Source: Chitinophaga oryziterrae (GTDB taxonomy: Bacteria > Bacteroidota > Bacteroidia > Chitinophagales > Chitinophagaceae). From it: DNA of 64,000 bases. The position numbers and the translations under genes are program-made. Of this stretch, positions 35,713 to 43,964 are shown piece after piece; positions within the stretch are counted from its first letter, which is position 1, and each line of letters starts with the position of its first letter. Location: assembly GCF_009758125.1 (NCBI RefSeq), contig NZ_WRXO01000006.1, forward strand, positions 124,001-188,000, in the 5' to 3' direction. The notes under the pieces were generated by a model, which saw only the letters and a program-made list of their open reading frames with translations, did not search any database and had not been told where the DNA came from.

Positions 35713-37957
35713 TTAATGTTCCTTTCAGATAGAATGGGGTACCTGGTGTATTATGAAAATCAAAGACAGGAGCAGGTTCTCCTTTCAAACGCGACTCATC
35801 ATAAAACTGTGCCTCTGCCCATTGCTCATTAAATATGTTCTCAGCGGAAACCCCCAGCTCATACCTGGCGCTGGTATACTTCACCACGGCATCTGTGATA
35901 AAATAACTTTTTGACTTTACCGAGCCATCCTCGGTGGCAGGGCGCTCTCCCATATAACGGTAACGTAAACTCGCACTGACGCCCTCTCTTAATTTAGCGG
36001 TCAGTCCACCGGTAGAATTCCACGTAGGCTGCAATGGCAAAAGGTTCTCACCTTTGGGCGCATTCACCAGTGTCCCATGCGCATAGTTCAGGTTCACATC
36101 TGCCCATAAAAAAGCATTCAACTGGTAACGCACAGAGGCGTCAAAACCTATCTTCTTTACCTCCCCGATATCTTCAAAACTCCCATCATCCGCTACGAAC
36201 ACGTACTCAGCACCTTCCTGTAACCACCATGCTGTTAAACTCACCAGTACCCGGCGTCCTATTTTAAAGTTAGTGCCCAGGTCTGTTCCATAAGCGCCGG
36301 GTACCGGATTGGCATTGGCTTCCTTACTCACCACCGCCTGCACAAAATTGGAATGGAATCCCGATCCTGCTTTAGCGAACAATGTTACATTCGTAGAAAT
36401 ATCATAATACAGATCAAGTTTTGGATTAAAGCGGTTTACCCATTTATGACCGGAATTTTCGGGATGTAGCTTATCCTGGTAATTAAAGTTAAATACATCA
36501 TTCCGCAGCCCCAGTGTTACATTCCATTTAGGATGAAAATGCCAGCTCTCATTAATGTAAAAACTAAGATCACTGATCTGCGCATTACCAACATCATCTA
36601 TACTCAATAACTGACGGGCCTTTACATGGTCCCTGCCACGATGTAACAGGTCTGTTCTGGTAGTAATGCCCGCCTCAGAACTGAGGTTGCCGTCCGTCCT
36701 GTTATAAGCGCCTTTATATCCAAATAGATCCCTGTTTTCCCATTGCCTGATCTCATCACCATTAATAGTATCATTCATGAAAAAGGTAAAGTTGGAGAAG
36801 AGGTCGAAGATATTCTTCGTATAATACAACTGGTTCTTAAAAGTACTGTTATCCTTAAACGTAGTAATAGTTTTCAGGTTGATATTCGTCCTGGAAGTAC
36901 GGCCCCCTTCGGAAGGGTCAACAGAGCCCAGTCTGTCCAGCTTACCTGTTTCCACGGCTCGTAAAGGCAGTTGTCCGGATGCATCCCAGGTACTGTTAAA
37001 CGTAGAGGCCGTGAACATCAGGTCTGTACTTTTGCTGATATGCGCATTATATCTGGCAAAAATATTCAGCCGTTTATAATGCAGCTTATTGATGAAATAA
37101 CCATCATTATGCATGTAGTCTGCCGCTATATAAGCATTATCATTCCATTTTTTTACAAGAGGGTTCTTATCCAATAGATTCAGCATCAGTAATGCACGCT
37201 GACTGTTAAACATGCCATATTCCACTTTTGCTACATTATTATCCAGCTTATAAAGTGAATTAAACAATGCAGCGCCGCTCACAGAAAAATCGCCCAATCT
37301 GGCATCATAAGGTCCTTTATAGAAACCGGCTTTACCTACTATTTCAGGGATCATAAAGTGCATGTCCGCATATCCCTGTCCATGTGCATGCGTGGGCATA
37401 TTCACGGGAATGTCATCAAAGAAAATAGCGAAGTCTGTACCATGATCATTATCCGTTCCACGCACAAAGATCTGTTCTGCCTTTCCTCCACCGGCATGCT
37501 GTGCAATGAACAACCCCGGCACTGTACGTAATAAGTCCTGTGCTGACTTTACCGGTTGTAACTGCATCGCGATCATATCCATCTTATTCTCTCCCTGACG
37601 GGTAGTAGAAGCGGATACCGTGATTTCGGAAAGATTCAACAGGTCCGCTTTGAGAGAGACATTCAAACGTACGGTCTCGTTATTTTTTACTGTGATTGTT
37701 TTACTTGTTTTAATATAGCCTGTATAAGAAAATACGACCGTATATTCTCCGGCATGTAAATGTGAAAAGGTATATTGCCCGTTTTCATCGCTCATCATAC
37801 GCTTATTCACTTCCGGAATAAATATGCTGATACCGGGAATAGCATGCTGATCGATATGATCGTTAACAGCACCGGTTATGGTGGACGTTTGTGCTTTGGC
37901 CTCTATACCGCATATGAATGCTGTAAATAAGAAGACCTTATTTATATTTCTATTCAC
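35699..37957 (-). CDS. TonB-dependent outer-membrane receptor (corrinoid or metal uptake)
   Basis: 752 residues: signal peptide (to about 22), a carboxypeptidase-regulatory-like beta domain (about 25-110), plug domain with LLRTVPGLFIAQHAGGGKAEQIFVRG and a DDIPVNMPTHAHGQGYADMHFM loop, then a 22-strand-type barrel ending with Phe. The His-rich plug loop (HAHGQGYADMHF) suits metal or corrinoid ligands. It lies downstream of the cobalamin riboswitch, so B12 probably represses it, as for BtuB-like receptors. The substrate (B12, cobinamide or chelated cobalt) is not determined by sequence. Confidence 0.88.
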   Translation of the reverse strand: MNRNINKVFLFTAFICGIEAKAQTSTITGAVNDHIDQHAIPGISIFIPEVNKRMMSDENGQYTFSHLHAGEYTVVFSYTGYIKTSKTITVKNNETVRLNVSLKADLLNLSEITVSASTTRQGENKMDMIAMQLQPVKSAQDLLRTVPGLFIAQHAGGGKAEQIFVRGTDNDHGTDFAIFFDDIPVNMPTHAHGQGYADMHFMIPEIVGKAGFYKGPYDARLGDFSVSGAALFNSLYKLDNNVAKVEYGMFNSQRALLMLNLLDKNPLVKKWNDNAYIAADYMHNDGYFINKLHYKRLNIFARYNAHISKSTDLMFTASTFNSTWDASGQLPLRAVETGKLDRLGSVDPSEGGRTSRTNINLKTITTFKDNSTFKNQLYYTKNIFDLFSNFTFFMNDTINGDEIRQWENRDLFGYKGAYNRTDGNLSSEAGITTRTDLLHRGRDHVKARQLLSIDDVGNAQISDLSFYINESWHFHPKWNVTLGLRNDVFNFNYQDKLHPENSGHKWVNRFNPKLDLYYDISTNVTLFAKAGSGFHSNFVQAVVSKEANANPVPGAYGTDLGTNFKIGRRVLVSLTAWWLQEGAEYVFVADDGSFEDIGEVKKIGFDASVRYQLNAFLWADVNLNYAHGTLVNAPKGENLLPLQPTWNSTGGLTAKLREGVSASLRYRYMGERPATEDGSVKSKSYFITDAVVKYTSARYELGVSAENIFNEQWAEAQFYDESRLKGEPAPVFDFHNTPGTPFYLKGTLSVFF

Positions 37958-37972
37958 GTGATGGGGTAGGGG

Positions 37973-38284
37973 TTAGCTGTTAAAAATGATACTTTCTTCT
38001 AATAACGTGTCTCCAATCAAATGTTTCACTACAATCTCGCGGGCTATCTGCGGATTAACGCCGCCATACCATACTCCTTCGGGATGAATGAACATAACAG
38101 GGCCTTTATCACATTGCCCCATACATTTGGTGCGCACTGTGTGTACCCCGTCATTCAGTTCATACTCCGTAAGGTGTTTTCTTAATTCTGCTGTGTTGTC
38201 GTCTGGTCCTGATTTGTTTGTGCAGGTGCCGCCGTTACAGATAAATACAATTTTCTGCACTTTGGTCAGATCTTTAATCGCCAT
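37973..38284 (-). CDS. Thioredoxin-like [2Fe-2S] ferredoxin-domain protein
   Basis: 103 residues. Four cysteines in the classic thioredoxin-like ferredoxin spacing are seen: C16-x4-C21 and C54-x3-C58 (KCMGQCDKGP), with the downstream YGGVNPQIAREIV segment. It binds one [2Fe-2S] cluster. It is the first gene after the cobalamin riboswitch. Candidate roles are electron supply to corrin-ring reduction, to the Fe-S centre of long CbiX, or to cobalt reduction before adenosylation; none is shown by the sequence. Confidence 0.85.
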   Translation of the reverse strand: MAIKDLTKVQKIVFICNGGTCTNKSGPDDNTAELRKHLTEYELNDGVHTVRTKCMGQCDKGPVMFIHPEGVWYGGVNPQIAREIVVKHLIGDTLLEESIIFNS

Positions 38285-38359
38285 ACCTTTTACAAATTGT
38301 TTTAATACAGTTAATTACCCGTTAACGATTAAACAAAACCTGGGGAATAAGGTGGCGGG

Positions 38360-38383
38360 ACAAACACGATGCATCATGTTTGT
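38360..38383 (-). promoter_or_regulatory. Palindrome downstream of the riboswitch, possible expression platform
   Basis: ACAAACA-x-GATGCATC-x-TGTTTGT is a 24-nt nearly perfect inverted repeat between the riboswitch aptamer and the [2Fe-2S] gene. It is not followed by a T-run, so control is more likely through translation or alternative folding than termination. Confidence 0.4.
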
Positions 38384-38419
38384 ATCACCCATGCTTTCTT
38401 CCCGAAGCGTTGGATAAAC

Positions 38420-38590
38420 TTGGTTTGTGGCAGGTCTTCTGACTCGTTCCGCTTTTAACGCCTTCCCATTCAGTAAAGAACAGTGGCAGAGAGAATGTTA
38501 AAAGCAATGATAGAACTTACAGCAGCGGGAACTGTCCTGGATTCTCACCAGGTTCCCTTTTAATTTTATCTCAGTAGAGATAAAAACCAA
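38420..38590 (-). promoter_or_regulatory. Cobalamin riboswitch
   Basis: On the minus strand the B12 box AGTCAGAAGACCTGCC (38429-38445 region) and the conserved core around CCTGGTGAGAATCCAGGAC followed by CCGCTGCTGTAAG are both present, in the correct order. P1 is closed by TTGGTTT (38584-38590) and AAACCAA (38420-38426). It lies 19 bp after the cbiB stop and about 135 bp before the [2Fe-2S] gene start, so it splits the cob run. A TACTTTTA box just upstream could give a local promoter. The remainder of the 38285-38608 gap is leader RNA. Confidence 0.96.
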
Positions 38591-38608
38591 AAACGCACCT
38601 AAAAGTAG

Positions 38609-39517
38609 TTAAAATTTGATAAACAGCCTGAGAAGAATAATAGCGGTGACCATCAGGAAGGTAACAGCATGGTTGATATACATCACCTTTATCAGTTCCT
38701 TTTCAAAGATGAACCGGGGATGGTCCCCTATATAAGGCTTTTCTACCACCACGCCATCATAGGTATTAGGGCCGCCAAACCGGCAATGGAGAATACCTGC
38801 CAGGGCTGCTTCGGGGTAACCGGAATTCGGACTGGCATGCTGATGCCCATACCTGAATATATATACAAGCCCCCGTTTGCTACCCGTTACCAGCACCATT
38901 AACAGGGCTGTTAAACGGGCGGGAATATAATTAGCCACATCATCCAGCCGGGCCGCAAAACGCCCGAACAGGCGATACCTTTCCTTTTTATACCCTATCA
39001 TGGAATCCAGGGTATTGATCATCTTATAGGTCATCATAGCGGGTACACCGCCAATCGCATAATAGAACAGGGGAGCTATTACCCCATCACTCAGGTTCTC
39101 GGACAATGTCTCGAATACGGCTGTCCTTATCTGGTTCCCGTCTAAGCGGCTGGTATCCCTGCCTACTATCCAGGATAGACGTTTACGGCCGGCTTCCAGG
39201 CCATTGGTATCCAATTCCCTGAACACTTCCCTGCCTTCCTGTAAAAGGCTGCTGTTGGCTAATCCGTAAAAGACAAAAAGACCACCTGTCCAGGGTACAT
39301 ATAACATCAAAACAACAAAGAACACGGCCACAGCCCCACAAAGTATCAATGTAAACAACATCCCCTTCACAAACCTGTAATCCCCTTTATTCAACCAGCG
39401 TTCACCTTTATCTATCACGGTACCGAATAAACGGATAGGATGGGGGAGCCAGCGGGGATCTCCCAGCAGCAGGTCTGCTATATACCCTACAATTAAAGCG
39501 ATCAGCTTTTGGTCCAT
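38609..39517 (-). CDS. cbiB: Adenosylcobinamide-phosphate synthase (CbiB)
   Basis: 302 residues, integral membrane protein with about five helices. It begins IALIVGYIADLLLGDPRWLPHPIRLFG, the characteristic CbiB/CobD start, and has LDGNQIRTAVFETLSENLSDGVIAPLFYYAIGG. It condenses adenosylcobyric acid with (R)-1-amino-2-propanol phosphate. It overlaps the decarboxylase upstream by 16 bp, pairing supplier and user of the aminopropanol arm. Its 3' end is 19 bp before the riboswitch. Confidence 0.94.
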   Translation of the reverse strand: MDQKLIALIVGYIADLLLGDPRWLPHPIRLFGTVIDKGERWLNKGDYRFVKGMLFTLILCGAVAVFFVVLMLYVPWTGGLFVFYGLANSSLLQEGREVFRELDTNGLEAGRKRLSWIVGRDTSRLDGNQIRTAVFETLSENLSDGVIAPLFYYAIGGVPAMMTYKMINTLDSMIGYKKERYRLFGRFAARLDDVANYIPARLTALLMVLVTGSKRGLVYIFRYGHQHASPNSGYPEAALAGILHCRFGGPNTYDGVVVEKPYIGDHPRFIFEKELIKVMYINHAVTFLMVTAIILLRLFIKF

Positions 39518-40518
39518 GCTGCGATTCCTTTTACAAGTAATGCATTCTTCTCAGGCGATTGTGTAGCTACCCTGAAATGCTTCGGTGTTAACGTTCTGAA
39601 GTTAGAAGCATCGCGTATCAATACACCATATTCATGTAATAAAAATGATTTCAGTTCTGCGGCTGTCCCTTTATCTGTCTGACATAAAAAGAAATTGGTC
39701 TGGGTATCGAATACTGTCACGTACTGTTTCAGTTCACTCATCAATGAAGCCGTATCCGCCAGTAATTTATCTACCGGTAAAGCTAAGGATGCTGCATGTT
39801 CAATAATATACAATCCTGCTTCAATCGCTAATGCATTCACCGACCAGGGCATTTTATACTCCTGTATATGCTGAATGATCTCCGCATTGCCCAACAGGTA
39901 ACCCAGTCGTAAACCCGGTATGGAATAGGTTTTGGTAAGGGATTTTACGATGATCAGATTCTTGCAGTCGGATAATATCTGCACCATCGACCGTCTGCTT
40001 TTTGTAAAGTCGGCATATGCTTCATCCAATACAAAAATAGTATCAGGATAATGCCTGATCCACTCCCATAATTTAGGAGGAGATACGATATTACCTGTAG
40101 GATTATTAGGATTACCTAAGAAAACAAGTGAGGTATCAACAGGGATAAAATTCGGATAGTACTCCCATTCTTTAAACCGCACATCCATATCATTCGCTAC
40201 ACAGGCATCTTCATACTCTGCAAAAGCAGGAGTAATAATAGTCGCAGAAGAATTCCGGTAAGCATGTGCAATTAAATAGAACGCTTCTGTAGCGCCATTC
40301 GTTACCAGCACCTGTTCCGGTATCAGGTTATGCCACGTTGCCAGCGCCTTTTGCAGGCGTTGTGCATTCACTTCGGGGTAGTTATTCAGCTTATACAGAC
40401 TGTCAGACAAATGTTTTCTCAATCCATCTGCCAGTCCTTCGTAAAATACATTAGAGCTAAAGTCGGCTTTGATCTCCTTACCGAATAAATACCCGTCATC
40501 CCCATGCCCGTTTAACAT
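39502..40518 (-). CDS. L-threonine-O-3-phosphate decarboxylase (CobD/CobC type PLP enzyme)
   Basis: 338 residues of the fold-type I aminotransferase family. It starts NGHGDDGYLF, typical of the B12 enzyme rather than HisC, and the PLP lysine is in IVKSLTKTYSIPGLRLGY; FLGNPNNPTGNIV and LDEAYADF complete the cofactor site. It makes (R)-1-amino-2-propanol phosphate for CbiB, encoded directly downstream. Salmonella calls this gene cobD, while cobD in Pseudomonas is cbiB, so no symbol is given. No L-threonine kinase (PduX) gene is seen in the window. Confidence 0.9.
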   Translation of the reverse strand: MLNGHGDDGYLFGKEIKADFSSNVFYEGLADGLRKHLSDSLYKLNNYPEVNAQRLQKALATWHNLIPEQVLVTNGATEAFYLIAHAYRNSSATIITPAFAEYEDACVANDMDVRFKEWEYYPNFIPVDTSLVFLGNPNNPTGNIVSPPKLWEWIRHYPDTIFVLDEAYADFTKSRRSMVQILSDCKNLIIVKSLTKTYSIPGLRLGYLLGNAEIIQHIQEYKMPWSVNALAIEAGLYIIEHAASLALPVDKLLADTASLMSELKQYVTVFDTQTNFFLCQTDKGTAAELKSFLLHEYGVLIRDASNFRTLTPKHFRVATQSPEKNALLVKGIAAWTKS

Positions 40519-40522
40519 ACGT

Positions 40523-41971
40523 TTATTTTAATTGGCTGTAAATATAAGTAAGATCAAGATGCTCCCGAAGATGGGCAGCCAGCTTATCATACTGTTCATT
40601 TTTAAAAGTATTATAGTCAAAAGGGACCACAGCGGCCTCTGTTTTTAACAGGTCATTGATCACCACTTCATTATCTAAGATACCATGGATATAGGTCCCC
40701 CAGCAGTTATCATCTAACCAGAACCCATCTCCGCTACCCGTTGATAACTGGTTCAATGGATGAGTACTGATAGTAACTCCCATATGGATCTCATATCCTT
40801 CACAAACACCTTTGTCCTTATAAGTAAACGTACATTGAGATGTCACCTTATCTTCCGTCAATACGGTCTGTACAGGTAATAATCCCAGTCCCGGCATCAT
40901 TTCCACACTGCCTTCCACATGAAAAGGATCTTCTACGCTTTGCCCCATCATCTGGTATCCGCCACAGATACCAATCACCGTTTTACCATTCTTATGTGCA
41001 TGTACGATCGCTTTCGCTACACCATTGTTTTTAATATCCACCAGATCGGCAATCGTATTCTTACTACCCGGAATAATGATAATATCTGCCTGTTCTATCT
41101 CCGCCGGATTATTACTGTAAAAAAGGTGTACGCGTTCATCTTTTTCCAGCACATTAAAATCTGTAAAGTTGGATAACCTGTTCAACAATACCACAGCTAT
41201 ATTCATTTTCCCTTTGGATGCTGTGGCATGTTTCTGTTCTAACCCAACAGAATCTTCTTCCTCAATATGTATATCTTTTCTGAATGGGACTACACCTACT
41301 ACCGGTATCCCGCACAACTCTTCAATGGTCTTTTTTCCGCTTTCGAACAAACGCGCATCTCCCCGGAATTTATTAATGATAATACCTTTGATCAGCTTTT
41401 TTTCTTCTGGTGTTAACAGGGTTATGGTGCCATATACACTGGCAAATACCCCGCCTCTGTCAATATCCGCTACTAAAAATACATTGGCATCTGCATGCAA
41501 TGCCATCCGCATATTAGTGATATCGCGGTGTTTCAGGTTCAATTCAGAGATACTGCCAGCCCCTTCCAGTACAATAGGATTATATAAAGCAGATAACCTG
41601 TCATACGCTGCTTTCGCCTCTTTAAACAGCTCTTCTTTGTTATTCCCCATGAAATAATCATAGGCCGACTGGTTCCCGATCGGTTTCCCCAGCAACACCA
41701 CCTGCGAGCTTTTCTCTGAAGTAGGCTTCAGCAACACGGGGTTCATATCCGTACTGCATGGTATGCCACAGGCCTCTGCCTGTACCGCCTGTGCCCGGCC
41801 TATCTCCAGTCCGTCCGGAGTGGCATAACTATTCAGCGACATGTTCTGTGCCTTAAAAGGAGCGGGGTGATAACCATCCTGTTTAAAGATGCGGCAAAAC
41901 CCGGTATTGATAATACTTTTGCCAACATCGGAAGCTGTGCCAACAAACATAATGGGCTTTAATCTTTGCAT
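40523..41971 (-). CDS. cobQ: Cobyric acid synthase
   Basis: 482 residues. The N-terminal dethiobiotin-synthetase-like ATPase domain starts FVGTASDVGKSIINTGFCRIF and has PFKAQNMSLNSYAT and VLEGAGSISELNL. The C-terminal glutaminase domain has IPGSKNTIADL and the nucleophile Cys in VIGICGGYQMMG, with the partner His in TYIHGILDN. It amidates four side chains of adenosylcobyrinate a,c-diamide. It heads the minus-strand run and is divergent from cobB across a 44-bp gap. Confidence 0.96.
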   Translation of the reverse strand: MQRLKPIMFVGTASDVGKSIINTGFCRIFKQDGYHPAPFKAQNMSLNSYATPDGLEIGRAQAVQAEACGIPCSTDMNPVLLKPTSEKSSQVVLLGKPIGNQSAYDYFMGNNKEELFKEAKAAYDRLSALYNPIVLEGAGSISELNLKHRDITNMRMALHADANVFLVADIDRGGVFASVYGTITLLTPEEKKLIKGIIINKFRGDARLFESGKKTIEELCGIPVVGVVPFRKDIHIEEEDSVGLEQKHATASKGKMNIAVVLLNRLSNFTDFNVLEKDERVHLFYSNNPAEIEQADIIIIPGSKNTIADLVDIKNNGVAKAIVHAHKNGKTVIGICGGYQMMGQSVEDPFHVEGSVEMMPGLGLLPVQTVLTEDKVTSQCTFTYKDKGVCEGYEIHMGVTISTHPLNQLSTGSGDGFWLDDNCWGTYIHGILDNEVVINDLLKTEAAVVPFDYNTFKNEQYDKLAAHLREHLDLTYIYSQLK

Positions 41972-42002
41972 GTGGTCAAAAAAATTAATCTTGCAAATGT
42001 AC

Positions 42003-42010
42003 TATCTTTG
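42003..42010 (+). promoter_or_regulatory. Candidate -7 box for cobB (TATCTTTG)
   Basis: A perfect TAnnTTTG match within the 44-bp cobQ-cobB gap, ending 6 bp before the cobB ATG. If used, the cobB transcript would be almost leaderless. No good -33 TTTG at 19 bp. Confidence 0.35.
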
Positions 42011-42015
42011 TCCGA

Positions 42016-43323
42016 ATGAAATCTCGGTTTTTAATTGCGGCTCCATCCAGCAACTCCGGTAAAACAACCCTTACACTGGGTTTATTAAGGTTATTACATA
42101 ACCGGAGTTTACAGGTGCAACCTTTTAAATGCGGCCCTGATTACATTGATACAAAACATCACACTGCAGCGGCAGCGTCTCAGAGTATCAACCTCGATAC
42201 ATTCATGATGAGCACGGATCACGTACAATCTTTATTTCATAAATACGATGCGGATATCTCCATCGTCGAAGGTGTTATGGGACTCTTTGACGGGGCCGAC
42301 AGAATGAAAGGCAGCAGTGCTGAAATAGCCATCTTATTAAATCTGCCAGTTATCCTGGTCATCAATGCCAAAGCGATGGCCTACTCTGTAGCGCCTTTGT
42401 TATATGGCTTCAAACACTTCGACCCGGCGGTAAACATCGCTGGTGTGATCTTCAATTGCGTGAACACAGAAAGCCATTACCGGTTTTTAAAAGAGGCTTG
42501 TGAAGATGTAGGGGTAGAGGCATTGGGATATGTACCTGTCAATGAAAATATCAGGATCCCTTCCCGTCATTTAGGGTTAAATATTGGAGATGAATATGAT
42601 TATGATAGCATCGCCGATCATATCAGTAAAACAGTAAACGTAGAAAGATTACTGGAGATCACTACCTCTACTGCTTCGATTCCTTATACACAAAATACTC
42701 CTCAGACAGGTACACTAAAAATAGCGATCGCAAAAGACGAAGCTTTCAACTTTACTTATTACGAGAATATAGAAGTATTGAAGCAATTAGGCGAAGTCAC
42801 GTACTTTAGTCCCATACACGATACCATCCTGCCTGAAACAGACTTACTATACCTGGCCGGCGGTTATCCCGAACTTTACGTAGAAGCATTATCCGCTAAT
42901 GCTGAAATGCGTGAAAAAATATTCAACTATTGTAATAATGGTGGCCGGGTAATAGCAGAATGTGGAGGGATGATGTACTTAGGGAAATCTATTACAGATA
43001 GGGAAGGGACCAGCTACCCAATGGCGGGATTTTTAGACATTACTACTTCAATGGAACAGGCTAAATTAACGCTGGGGTACAGGACAGTCACGATCAACAA
43101 TAATATATTAAAAGGGCATGAGTTCCATTATTCTACTTACAAAGAAGAAGGAGATCTTGTGAAAACAGGAGAAGTACAAAACGCAAAAGGGATCAACGTA
43201 AACACGCCTGTCTACCAGCAGAAAAATGTAACAGCCTCTTACATACATTTCTACTGGGGAGAGCATCAGTCAAACAATGCATTGGACGCATTCCTGTCAA
43301 TTTTGAACGCATCATCTAAATAA
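42016..43323 (+). CDS. cobB: Cobyrinate a,c-diamide synthase
   Basis: 435 residues. The ATP-binding start is IAAPSSNSGKTTLTLGLLRLL, then PFKCGPDYIDTKHHTAA and VEGVMGLFDGAD; the glutaminase domain carries LYLAGGYPELY and the nucleophile Cys in VIAECGGMMYLG. It amidates the a and c acetate side chains; the equivalent name in the early-cobalt pathway is cbiA. It is divergent from cobQ and overlaps the convergent gene downstream by 58 bp. Confidence 0.95.
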   Translation: MKSRFLIAAPSSNSGKTTLTLGLLRLLHNRSLQVQPFKCGPDYIDTKHHTAAAASQSINLDTFMMSTDHVQSLFHKYDADISIVEGVMGLFDGADRMKGSSAEIAILLNLPVILVINAKAMAYSVAPLLYGFKHFDPAVNIAGVIFNCVNTESHYRFLKEACEDVGVEALGYVPVNENIRIPSRHLGLNIGDEYDYDSIADHISKTVNVERLLEITTSTASIPYTQNTPQTGTLKIAIAKDEAFNFTYYENIEVLKQLGEVTYFSPIHDTILPETDLLYLAGGYPELYVEALSANAEMREKIFNYCNNGGRVIAECGGMMYLGKSITDREGTSYPMAGFLDITTSMEQAKLTLGYRTVTINNNILKGHEFHYSTYKEEGDLVKTGEVQNAKGINVNTPVYQQKNVTASYIHFYWGEHQSNNALDAFLSILNASSK

Positions 43324-43901
43324 TACACCACTGTTTCAGGGGCCTTGCTGCCTGGTAATACATCTCTTAAAGGCAATACCATCTTGGGATATTCATCAAT
43401 AAACTCTAACTTATCATCCGCCGGCAGATCGAAAGACTTCATCAGCCGCTTAAATCTTTCCAGCTCTATTCCCCAATACCGGATATACTTACTCTCACTT
43501 ACACTTAACTCTATCAGCAAATCCTTTTGATGGAACAGCAATCCAAACTCTAACTGGCAATCCTGTGTTAATTCAGCTTCATATCCCGACAACTCCCTCA
43601 ACACAAACTCTTTCTTTAACGGCATGGTGGTAACGCTTTCATCTTCAGTCAACCCATATACACAGCTAACATTGGCCGGAAACGTCTCTGCCAGTTCAAG
43701 GAACAATTCCCACAAACTACTATTATCAATATTGATAGTCGCCTGAAAGCGATAAGGCAGTCGTGGGTTCTCATTCATGAGCAGCTTATATCCTTCTCTG
43801 ATATTGGCTCTCCTTCTCTTCATCAGGATCTCGTCCAAATCCGGACGGTAATCCAGTTCCTGGTCTGTAGGTATCTTTACTGTAAGCGGTAGTTCTAACA
43901 T
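43266..43901 (-). CDS. Hypothetical protein overlapping the cobB tail
   Basis: 211 residues from the ATG at 43901 (MLELPLTVKIP); a start ten codons upstream is also possible. It is an acidic soluble protein without a recognised domain; it has the segments FRATIN-like FQATINIDNSSLWELFLELAE and a basic MKRRRANIREGY near the N-terminus. Its last 19 codons are antisense to the end of cobB. Similar small proteins are common as single genes in this phylum. I do not assign a function. Confidence 0.6.
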   Translation of the reverse strand: MLELPLTVKIPTDQELDYRPDLDEILMKRRRANIREGYKLLMNENPRLPYRFQATINIDNSSLWELFLELAETFPANVSCVYGLTEDESVTTMPLKKEFVLRELSGYEAELTQDCQLEFGLLFHQKDLLIELSVSESKYIRYWGIELERFKRLMKSFDLPADDKLEFIDEYPKMVLPLRDVLPGSKAPETVVYYLDDAFKIDRNASNALFD

Positions 43902-43933
43902 ATATGCAGCAAATATTATTATTGTCCACAATA

Positions 43934-43958
43934 AACTCCGTCAGGAGTCCCCTGTTTA
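43934..43958. repeat. Short dispersed hairpin plus GTTTA motif, copy 2
   Basis: The plus strand reads ACTCCGTCAGGAGTCCCCTGTTTA, matching the copy at 30302-30325 at about 19 of 23 positions. ACTCC/GGAGT forms the stem. It lies in the 63-bp gap between two minus-strand genes. Confidence 0.5.
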
Positions 43959-43964
43959 AAGATA

